Shown here: in pieces, positions 8,449-15,531 of the stretch
How positions within the stretch are numbered: position 1 is the first letter of the stretch
Layout of the letters: each line of letters begins with the position of its first letter
Assembly (NCBI RefSeq): GCF_000519085.1
Contig: NZ_KI912577.1
Span: 4,272,035-4,336,034, forward strand
DNA: 64,000 bases
Reading direction: 5' to 3'
Source: Methylobacterium sp. 10
GTDB taxonomy: Bacteria > Pseudomonadota > Alphaproteobacteria > Rhizobiales > Beijerinckiaceae
Notes under the pieces: model-generated
What the model saw: only the letters and a program-made list of their open reading frames with translations
The model's database searches: none
Told to the model about the DNA's origin: nothing
Made by a program: the position numbers and the translations under genes

Positions 8449-9542
8449 GGCGCGCATGGACCCGGTTCGCGCGCAACCGCGGTGCCCTTGCCGCCTTCCT
8501 GATTCTCGTGGCGATGACGCTCGCTTGCCTCGTCGGGCCACTTCTCACCGGCCACGAGCCGGGGCGGATCTACCCCGACCTCGTGCGCACCGCGCCGGGC
8601 CTCGCCGCCCATCCCGAGCCCGACGAGATCGCCCCCGCCCTCACGCGCCTCGCCTTCCGCATGCGGCTCTCGGTCTCGGACATCGCGGTCACCGGCGATA
8701 CGGTCCGCATGGTGTTTTCGGGTGTCTCCAAGCCTAACGATACCGGTCCCATCGACGAACGGGTCCTGGTCTATCTGCCCCGCTCGGACCTGTTCGGCCC
8801 CGCCTCCATCGTCGAGCGCCGGGACGGGGGGCGCCGCCTCGTGGTCGAGGCACCTCTGCGCCGCCTGCGGTTCCTCATGGGCACCGACATGCTGGGGCGG
8901 GACATTCTCACCCGGAGTCTCGTCGCCGGGCGCGTCTCCCTCCTCATCGGGGCCGTCGCCACCGCTGTGGCGCTCTTCATCGGGATCGCCTACGGCGCGC
9001 TTGCCGGCTATCTCGGCGGCGCGGCCGACGCGGTGATGATGCGCGTCGTCGACATGCTCTACGCGCTGCCCTTCGTCTTCTTCGTGATCATGCTGCTGGT
9101 GTTCTTCCGCTCCGGGCTGGGGCTGATCCTGGTCGCCATCGGCGCGGTGGAATGGCTCGACATGGCCCGCCTCGTCCGCGCCCAGACCCTCTCCCTGCGG
9201 CATCGCGATTTCGTCCGCGCCGCCGAGGCCCTCGGCTTGTCCACGGCGGCGATCCTGCGCCGGCACATCGTCCCGAACACGCTCGGTCCCGTCACGGTGG
9301 CGGCGACCCTCCTCGTGCCCAAGGTGATCCTGCTGGAGAGCTTCCTGTCGTTCCTCGGCCTCGGGGTACAGGAACCGGCCACGAGCTGGGGCGCGCTCAT
9401 CGCGGAGGGCGCGCGCGCCCTCGAATCCGCCCCGTGGATGCTCGCCGGCCCCGCCGCCTTCCTCGTCTCCACCCTGGTGGCCCTCAACGTCCTCGGTGAC
9501 GGCCTCGGCGACGCCCTCGATCCGCGGATCGCCGAGAGATGA
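8445..9542 (+). CDS. peptide ABC transporter permease (OppC-like) with long periplasmic insert
   Basis: Second inner-membrane permease, 365 aa. The N-terminus 'RRAWTRFARNRGALAAFLILV' is the OppC_N helix; the core 'GTDMLGRDILTRSLVAGRVSLLIG' and the EAA loop 'VRAAEALGLSTAAILRRHIVPN' are typical of OppC. Between the first helix and the core lie about 120 residues of non-hydrophobic sequence (about 40-150). This makes the protein longer than E. coli OppC and more like the YejE subgroup. The ATG overlaps the upstream stop codon. A stop follows at 9540-9542 and then the convergent cyclase gene, so this operon ends without ATPase subunits; these are presumably encoded elsewhere or shared. Confidence 0.92.
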   Translation: MRRAWTRFARNRGALAAFLILVAMTLACLVGPLLTGHEPGRIYPDLVRTAPGLAAHPEPDEIAPALTRLAFRMRLSVSDIAVTGDTVRMVFSGVSKPNDTGPIDERVLVYLPRSDLFGPASIVERRDGGRRLVVEAPLRRLRFLMGTDMLGRDILTRSLVAGRVSLLIGAVATAVALFIGIAYGALAGYLGGAADAVMMRVVDMLYALPFVFFVIMLLVFFRSGLGLILVAIGAVEWLDMARLVRAQTLSLRHRDFVRAAEALGLSTAAILRRHIVPNTLGPVTVAATLLVPKVILLESFLSFLGLGVQEPATSWGALIAEGARALESAPWMLAGPAAFLVSTLVALNVLGDGLGDALDPRIAER

Positions 9543-9626
9543 CGGCCTCGAGGCCGTGGCCCGATCGGACCGGCATGGACCTCGGCGGCCTCGAATTGAG
9601 GTCGATCATAGGATCCTGAGGATTGG

Positions 9627-11351
9627 CTATGCCACCGATTTCAGGTCGGCGATGTCCGTCGTGAAAGTGTGGATGCAATTGCGTCCCCGCGATTTCGCCT
9701 CGTAGAGGGCACGGTCCGCGCGCTCGATGGTGCGGTCGATGTCCCTGTCGGATGGCTCCGCCTCGGCGATGCCGATGCTGATCGTCGCCAGGAGGCGATT
9801 GTTGTCCGGCTCGAACACGGTGCTCGCCACGGTCTGGCGAATGCGCTCCGCGATCAACGCCGCGCCGACGGAGCTGCTGTCGACGAGCAGGACGACGAAC
9901 TCCTCGCCGCCGAAGCGCGCGACCTTGTCCGTCGTCCTGATGGTGTCGTTGATGATGGAGCCGACCTTGCGGATGACCACATCGCCCGCCGGGTGGCCGT
10001 AACGGTCGTTGACCCGCTTGAAATGGTCGATGTCGATCATCAGCACCGCGATGGGGCGGCGTTGGAGCTTGAAGTCGTTCAACGCCGCCTTCGCGAGGGG
10101 AAGGAACGCGCGCCGGTTGAGAAGGCCCGTGAGCGCGTCCTTGTTGGCGATGAGCTGCATGGCCTGGAGGTCGGCTCCGATGCGCTTGACCCGGTCCTGC
10201 GCGGCCTGGACCGCCCGTGACGCTTCGGTCTCGACGTCTCGCGCATCGGCCTCGGCGGTGCCGATCCGTCTCAGCAGGGATCTGACGGCGGCGGACAGGC
10301 GCAGCACCTCGGGCGAGCCATGGACCCGCTCCGTCATCGTCGCATTCGGCTCACGGCCGATCCGGTCCACCGCATCCGTGAGGTGGGTAAGCGGGCGGCT
10401 CAGGCGTGTCACCACCAGGAAGATGCCGAGTACGCCGACCGCAGCGGCACCGAGGCCGATCAGAGTGATGAGGAATGTCAGGCGGTGGGCACCCGCGAGC
10501 GCCGTATCCACCGGTTGGAGGGCGACCACGATCCAGCCGAGACCGGTATAGTCGCCCCGGCCGCGGGTAGCCGAGACGGCGGCAAGCCGTTGGCCATCCG
10601 GTCCGCTCGCGATGAAATGGCCCGCCGCGAGATCGGCTGGCGAATAGGGTGTGGTCCCGAGCCCCGGTCCGAGGAGCACGCGGCCGGTCCGGTCGAGGAC
10701 GACGATCTCCTCCTTCAGTTCCGACCTGCGCGAGGACAGGACTTCCCGACGCACCACGTCCGCCCAACTCCAGCTGAGATGGCTTCCCAGGACGCCGATG
10801 ATCCGGCCCGATGCATCGGTGACGGGAGATGCGAAATCGACGAACCGGAACGGAGTCTTGTCCGTACTGGGCTTGAGCAGGCTCTGCAGCAAGGCCGCGA
10901 CGTGAACGTCCTCGGCGACCGCGCCCTTCATCCCGTCGATGAACCAGGGACGCTGCCCGACATTCGCGCCTTCCAGGATGCCGCCGGTCGCCGCGCGCAC
11001 CTTTCCGGTCTCGTCGGCAAAGCCGATCCAGGCATAGTCGGGAAGGGTTTTCTGCATCGTCTGCAGGACTTTGCGCAGACTTCCGGTCTCTTCCATCCAG
11101 TGGGATTGCAGCGGATCGAGTGCGGCCACGTTGCGAATTTCGCGCAGGCGCTCCGCCATGTCCTGGTCCAGGCGATCGGCGACGGATCGGGCCACCTGCA
11201 GCAGGGCGTTCTGCGCCATCTCGGTGGCTTGCTCGCGCGCCAGCAGCGCGGAGCTCAATGTGCTCGCGGCTACGATGGACAGGCCGACTGCCCCGGCGAA
11301 CAGGCTGATCTGGTGCCGCAGGGATATCTTGTCGGCCAGCCGTCCCAGCAT
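9627..11351 (-). CDS. diguanylate cyclase with Cache sensor and HAMP
   Basis: Membrane sensor of 574 aa that should make cyclic di-GMP. Two membrane helices flank a periplasmic domain of about 240 residues with dCache character (YAWIGFADETGKVRAATGG, 'GANVGQRPWF'). A HAMP linker follows (LSRPLTHLTDAVDRIG), then a coiled region and a GGDEF domain. The active-site motif is GGEEF at 481-485, and an RxxD inhibitory I-site (RTTD) lies five residues before it, so both catalysis and product inhibition look intact. The gene stands alone. Its upstream region is the AT-rich gap at 11400-11730. Ligand unknown. Confidence 0.93.
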   Translation of the reverse strand: MLGRLADKISLRHQISLFAGAVGLSIVAASTLSSALLAREQATEMAQNALLQVARSVADRLDQDMAERLREIRNVAALDPLQSHWMEETGSLRKVLQTMQKTLPDYAWIGFADETGKVRAATGGILEGANVGQRPWFIDGMKGAVAEDVHVAALLQSLLKPSTDKTPFRFVDFASPVTDASGRIIGVLGSHLSWSWADVVRREVLSSRRSELKEEIVVLDRTGRVLLGPGLGTTPYSPADLAAGHFIASGPDGQRLAAVSATRGRGDYTGLGWIVVALQPVDTALAGAHRLTFLITLIGLGAAAVGVLGIFLVVTRLSRPLTHLTDAVDRIGREPNATMTERVHGSPEVLRLSAAVRSLLRRIGTAEADARDVETEASRAVQAAQDRVKRIGADLQAMQLIANKDALTGLLNRRAFLPLAKAALNDFKLQRRPIAVLMIDIDHFKRVNDRYGHPAGDVVIRKVGSIINDTIRTTDKVARFGGEEFVVLLVDSSSVGAALIAERIRQTVASTVFEPDNNRLLATISIGIAEAEPSDRDIDRTIERADRALYEAKSRGRNCIHTFTTDIADLKSVA

Positions 11352-11399
11352 CGTCTCTGACCCTTCATCGGAACCGACCCTGCAGCTCTTGGGCTTGAG

Positions 11400-11730
11400 A
11401 GAGCGTCAACCCGCAGAGTCAATTTTTCATTTAAATCAAAAGTGTCACATATGGGAATCGATGAATAGTATGCCACGGGGCGGGGGGCAGCTCTGGAAAA
11501 ATCTCGCTACCATGTGTCAAATTATTGATTTTATTATCATCGTTATAATTCAAGAATACATTGGTAATTACCAACTAAAATTACCAACACAATAGTTAAA
11601 TATTTATAATAGGATAATTTCAATAATATCTTAATAGAGTGAGAATATTCATGAACTTTCTTACAGTGTTTATAGTAGCATGCAGTCAAAATAACTGGAT
11701 CATATTTTTATATATTATTGGGCGCTAATC
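11400..11730. other. AT-rich intergenic stretch with a possible 25-codon ORF
   Basis: About 330 bases of very AT-rich sequence in an otherwise GC-rich window, upstream of the divergently oriented cyclase gene. It holds many A/T runs and several TATAAT-like hexamers (for example around 11600-11615). One short ORF is visible at 11651-11728 on the plus strand, ATG to TAA, encoding MNFLTVFIVACSQNNWIIFL followed by YIIGR. The peptide is hydrophobic, but its ribosome binding site is weak, so coding is unproven. The base composition suggests foreign origin, an AT-rich regulatory region bound by nucleoid proteins, or a relic. Nothing else recognisable was found. Confidence 0.6.
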
Positions 11731-11902
11731 TGTCGCTCTGTTCATGTCGGTGTGGATTGTCACGCCGTCATGTGCCTGCCGCGTCCGGAAGCCGCCCATC
11801 GCCCTTGCCGGGCGCCGAGCGGAACGACCGTCGACGGGTCGACCCGAGGTAGACGCTCGTATCCGCGTCCTCGAAGCGCGTCCGCGCCGCTGTGACGGAT
11901 GC

Positions 11903-12157
11903 TTACCGGTCGGCAAGGAGCCCGGGATAGACCACCCGCACGGTGCGCCGCTCCGCCGGAATGTCGGCGGTCGGGCGGTCCTTGACCGCGGCGACGGTGC
12001 TTCCCGTCGTCGTCACGTCGGCGGGGCGCAGACGCCAGCCTTCGGCTCCGCGCGGTGGCCTGTGCGAGGCCTCGTTGGCGCGAAGTGGCGATGGCGTGAG
12101 CACGGCACCCGCAAGCGCGGTGGTGGCGAGGATGGCGGAGAGAAGGCGGGGATTCAT
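11903..12157 (-). CDS. hypothetical small exported protein
   Basis: A putative secreted protein of about 84 aa. It opens MNPRLLSAILATTALAGAVL, a plausible signal peptide ending near 'PLRANEASH', and the remainder is polar (VTTTGSTVAAVKDRPTADI, RVVYPGLLADR). A GTG 12 bases upstream is an alternative start. No family is recognised. Plus-strand frames over the same bases lack any sign of a real gene. It stands between the AT-rich gap and the divergent MFS transporter gene. Moderate-to-low confidence, resting on the signal peptide. Confidence 0.45.
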   Translation of the reverse strand: MNPRLLSAILATTALAGAVLTPSPLRANEASHRPPRGAEGWRLRPADVTTTGSTVAAVKDRPTADIPAERRTVRVVYPGLLADR

Positions 12158-12281
12158 CGGTCGAGACACCCGGAGACGAGCGCCATGATTGGAGCGTGAA
12201 TAGGTAAAGACGCCGACGGAACCCCGAGGCTTGGCCGTTCATTGCCAACAGCAATCGTGTTCGAGAGTTAACGAGGCGTCG

Positions 12282-13760
12282 ATGACGAGTACGGTCGAGG
12301 CAAAGCCGGGCTCCGCCCCGCCCGAGCGGGTTCCGATGGGCACGGTGATCGACACCGATATTTCCGCTCGTCTCGACCGGCTGCCCTGGGGACGCTTCCA
12401 CATCCTCGTCATCGTCGCGCTCGGCATCACCTGGGTGCTCGACGGGCTGGAAGTCACCCTCGCCGGCTCCCTGGTCGGCGCCCTGAGGGCCGAGCCCATG
12501 AGCTTCACCGAGTTCGATATCGGATTGGCGGCGAGCTCCTATCTCGTCGGCGCGGTGGTCGGGGCGCTCGGCTTCGGCTGGCTCACCGACCGGATCGGCC
12601 GCAAGAAGCTGTTCTTCATCACGCTGGCCCTCTACCTCGCTGCCACCGCGGCCACCGGCCTGTCATGGAACATCTACAGCTTCTGCCTCTTCCGCTTCCT
12701 CACCGGCGCCGGCATCGGCGGCGAGTATACCGCCATCAACTCCACCATCCAGGAACTCGTCCCGGCCCGCGTGCGCGGCTGGACCGACCTCGTTATCAAC
12801 GGATCGTTCTGGATCGGGGCGGCTCTCGGCTCCTTCCTCTCCATCGCCGTGCTGCGTCCCGGCATGATCGACCCGGCCTGGGGTTGGCGCATCGCCTTCT
12901 TCGTCGGCGGCGGCATCGGCCTCGTGATCCTGCTGCTGCGGACCTGGATTCCCGAGAGCCCTCGCTGGCTCGCAACCCACGGCTACGTCGCCGAGGCGGA
13001 CAGGGTCGTCACCGGCATCGAGAAGCGCTTCACCGACGAAGGCATCACCCTGCCGCCGGTGGACGAATCCAAGCGGATGAAGCTGAAGACGCGCAGCCAT
13101 ACGCCGCTCAAGGAAGTCTTCGGCACCATGCTGGTCGGCTACCGCAAGCAGACCCTGGTGGGGCTCGCACTGATGATCGCGCAGGCGTTCTTCTACAACG
13201 CGCTGTTCTTCACCTACGCCCTCGTGCTCCAGCGCTTCTACGGGGTGCCGGGGGACCATGTCGGCTGGTACCTGCTGCCCTTCGCGCTGGGATCGTTCCT
13301 CGGCCCGCTGCTGCTCGGCCACCTGTTCGACACGATCGGCCGCCGCCAGATGATCGCCTTCACCTACGGCATCTCGGCGGTGCTGCTCACCATCACCGGC
13401 TACCTGTTCAAGATCGAGGTGTTCGGCCCCGTCGGTCAGACGGCGGCCTGGATGGTGGTGTTCTTCTTCGCCTCCGCCGCGGCCTCCGCCGCCTACCTCA
13501 CCGTGGCCGAGACCTTTCCCCTCGAGATCCGGGCGCTCGCCATCGCGGTGTTCTATGCGCTCGGCACCGGCATCGGCGGCGTCTCCGGCCCGCTCCTGTT
13601 CGGCGCCCTGGTGGAGACAGGATCCCGCGACAACGTGCTGATCGGCTACGGCATCGGTGCCGTGCTGATGCTGATCGCCGCCATCGTCGGCGGGATCTGG
13701 GGCACGGCCGCCGAGGGCAAATCCCTGGAGGATGTCTCGAAGCCGCTGGCGGCGGCCTGA
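12282..13760 (+). CDS. MFS transporter (metabolite:H+ symporter type)
   Basis: Major facilitator superfamily transporter, 492 aa, 12 predicted helices. The loop 2-3 motif appears as 'FGWLTDRIGRKKLFFI' and is echoed in the second half by 'LGHLFDTIGRRQMIAF'. Helix 4 carries 'RFLTGAGIGGEYTAINSTIQEL' and the segment after helix 6 is 'RTWIPESPRWLATHG', which place it with the sugar/aromatic-acid porter branch (SP/AAHS-like). Substrate is not predictable. The start is the ATG at 12282; the protein then has a cytoplasmic N-terminus of about 40 residues before helix 1. It is convergent with the SDR gene and has no operon partner. Confidence 0.92.
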   Translation: MTSTVEAKPGSAPPERVPMGTVIDTDISARLDRLPWGRFHILVIVALGITWVLDGLEVTLAGSLVGALRAEPMSFTEFDIGLAASSYLVGAVVGALGFGWLTDRIGRKKLFFITLALYLAATAATGLSWNIYSFCLFRFLTGAGIGGEYTAINSTIQELVPARVRGWTDLVINGSFWIGAALGSFLSIAVLRPGMIDPAWGWRIAFFVGGGIGLVILLLRTWIPESPRWLATHGYVAEADRVVTGIEKRFTDEGITLPPVDESKRMKLKTRSHTPLKEVFGTMLVGYRKQTLVGLALMIAQAFFYNALFFTYALVLQRFYGVPGDHVGWYLLPFALGSFLGPLLLGHLFDTIGRRQMIAFTYGISAVLLTITGYLFKIEVFGPVGQTAAWMVVFFFASAAASAAYLTVAETFPLEIRALAIAVFYALGTGIGGVSGPLLFGALVETGSRDNVLIGYGIGAVLMLIAAIVGGIWGTAAEGKSLEDVSKPLAAA

Positions 13761-13794
13761 ACGCCGGCCAGGACCGGGGCGCCTTCCGGATGCC

Positions 13795-14496
13795 TCAAAA
13801 CCGCTCCACCCACGGACGCAGCGCGATCTCCGAGGTCCAGGCGCTGCGGTCCTGGCGCAGGACGTCCCAATAGGCCGAGGCGATGGCGTCGGGATCGAGC
13901 AGGCTGTCGGGGGCATCCGCGGTCTCGGGGCGGGCGCTGCTGCGGATCCCGCCGTCGATGACGAAATGGGCGACATGAATGCCCTTCGGCTGGAGCTCCC
14001 GTGACAGGCTCTGCGACAGGCCGCGCAGGGCGAACTTGCCCATGGCGAAGGCTGCGGATTCGGCATAGCCCTTCACGCTCGCCGACGCCCCCGTGAACAG
14101 GATCGCGCCATGGCGCCCCGGCAGCATGCGTCGTGCGGCGGCCTGGGCCACGAGGAATCCGCCATAGGCCGAGACCATCAGGGAGTGACGCACTGCGTCC
14201 GGGTCGAGATCGGCGACGGGTCCGCGCAACCGGCCGCTGGCATTGTAGATCACGACGTCGGGCTGGCCCCCGAGCGCCGGTTCCATCCGGGCGAACAGCG
14301 CCTCCACGTCCGACGAGTCGACGGCATCGCAGGAATGCAAGGCGGCTCCGGTCTCGGCCGCCAGCCCTTCGAGCTTGCCGATCGAGCGCGCGGCGAGACC
14401 GAGGCGAAGGCCCTCGCGGGACAGGCGCCGCGCCAGCGAGGCGCTCAGGCCTTCTCCGGCGCCGACGATGAGGGCACGCTGGTAGGTCGGGACCAT
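13795..14496 (-). CDS. SDR family oxidoreductase
   Basis: Short-chain dehydrogenase/reductase of 233 aa. The nucleotide-binding start is 'ALIVGAGEGLSASLARRL' (a G-x-G-x-G-L variant of the usual glycine motif), with 'VIYNASG' for the NAG position and 'ILFTGASAS' carrying the catalytic-region serine. The YxxxK position reads F-A-M-G-K ('AAFAMGKFALRGLSQSL'), so the usual tyrosine is phenylalanine; a subset of SDRs share this. The ATG at 14496 follows directly from the start of the Rossmann strand. Convergent with the MFS gene and 64 bases downstream of tadA on the same strand. Substrate unknown. Confidence 0.85.
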   Translation of the reverse strand: MVPTYQRALIVGAGEGLSASLARRLSREGLRLGLAARSIGKLEGLAAETGAALHSCDAVDSSDVEALFARMEPALGGQPDVVIYNASGRLRGPVADLDPDAVRHSLMVSAYGGFLVAQAAARRMLPGRHGAILFTGASASVKGYAESAAFAMGKFALRGLSQSLSRELQPKGIHVAHFVIDGGIRSSARPETADAPDSLLDPDAIASAYWDVLRQDRSAWTSEIALRPWVERF

Positions 14497-14560
14497 GGGG
14501 TATCTCCGGATGTAGAGGTTCTGTTGCCGAACGTCCCAATGCCTGGGAAGGCTCCTGGCC

Positions 14561-15034
14561 TCAGCCCTCCCGCCGATCGCGAAAAAAATCGCGCAGGAGC
14601 GTGGCGGCCTCCGCCTCGCGCAAGCCGCCATAGACGTCTGGCACATGGTGGCAGGTGGGCTGGTTGAAGACCCGGGGTCCGTGCTCCACCCCGCCGCCCT
14701 TCGGATCGAGGGCCGCGAAATAAAGGCGGCGGATGCGCGCGAACGAGATGGCGCCGGCGCACATCGGACAGGGCTCCAGGGTGACGTAGAGGTCGCAGCC
14801 GATCAGGCGCTCGTCATCGATGGCGGCGCAGGCGGCGCGGATCGCCAGGATCTCTGCATGAGCGGTGGGATCGCACAGTGCGCGGGGGCGATTATGGGCG
14901 ACGCTGAGGATCGCTCCGTTCCGCACGATCACGGCTCCCACCGGCACCTCTCCCTCGTAGGCCGCGCGGCGGGCGGCATCGAAGGCGAGGCTCAGCGGGT
15001 CCGTCGCGGCCTTCGGGGAGACGGGCGCAGTCAT
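14561..15034 (-). CDS. tadA: tRNA-specific adenosine deaminase
   Basis: TadA deaminates A34 to inosine in tRNA-Arg(ACG), a step needed to read CGN codons. The 157 aa protein has the zinc motifs of the family: 'CDPTAHAEILAIRAA' with the His-Ala-Glu catalytic pair, and 'LEPCPMCAGAI' with the two zinc cysteines. The opening 'PLSLAFDAARRAAYEGEVPVGAVIV' and C-terminal 'GGGVEHGPRVFN' also match. I start at the ATG at 15034; a much longer upstream frame shows no protein-like sequence. It overlaps nothing and faces the csbD gene across a gap of about 140 bases. Confidence 0.95.
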   Translation of the reverse strand: MTAPVSPKAATDPLSLAFDAARRAAYEGEVPVGAVIVRNGAILSVAHNRPRALCDPTAHAEILAIRAACAAIDDERLIGCDLYVTLEPCPMCAGAISFARIRRLYFAALDPKGGGVEHGPRVFNQPTCHHVPDVYGGLREAEAATLLRDFFRDRREG

Positions 15035-15176
15035 GATCGTCGGCCCCAAACTTATGTCGTCGTTGAGGAAATGTCCGAGTCGCGACCCCGTGATCCGCCC
15101 CGGCAGGAACCTCGCGGCGACGGAGCCGTTTCCATTCCGACGCGGCAAGGCCGCAGGATCTTTTCAGGAGCAGACG

Positions 15177-15380
15177 ATGAGCAGCACCACCGACAAGATC
15201 AAGGGTCTCGCCAACGAAGCGGTCGGCAACGTGAAGCAGGGCATCGGCAATGCCACGGACAACGACAAGCTCAAGGCCGAGGGTAAGGCCCAGGAACTGA
15301 AGGGCGAAGCCCAGAAGACCGTCGGTGACGCCAAGGACGGCGTCAAGAATGCCGCCGACACGGTGAAGAGCAAGCTCTGA
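15177..15380 (+). CDS. CsbD family stress protein
   Basis: Small Lys/Asp/Ala-rich protein of 67 aa, CsbD family. The sequence 'TTDKIKGLANEAVGNVKQGI' followed by 'DNDKLKAEGKAQELKGEAQK' is the family core. These abundant cytoplasmic proteins are induced by general stress in many bacteria; their biochemical role is unknown. A strong CAGGAG ribosome binding site sits six bases before the ATG, and a hairpin terminator follows 35 bases after the stop, so this is a single-gene transcription unit. Confidence 0.93.
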   Translation: MSSTTDKIKGLANEAVGNVKQGIGNATDNDKLKAEGKAQELKGEAQKTVGDAKDGVKNAADTVKSKL

Positions 15381-15414
15381 GCCTCGGCACCGAACATTAG
15401 AAAATACGCACGAG

Positions 15415-15438
15415 AAGGTGGCCGGGAGGCCGCCTTTT
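15415..15438 (+). terminator. rho-independent terminator after csbD
   Basis: Inverted repeat AAGGTGGCC (15415-15423) and GGCCGCCTT (15428-15436) with a GGGA loop and one G-T wobble, followed by a short T run. It lies 35 bases past the CsbD stop codon. Confidence 0.7.
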
Positions 15439-15531
15439 CCGTGTGCGGCCGCAACGCCCCCTTGCGCGGAGGGCGGGCCGCTCCACGCGCAATCGCTCGC
15501 AACCGCGCCTCCGCTCTGTTATGGGGCTCGG

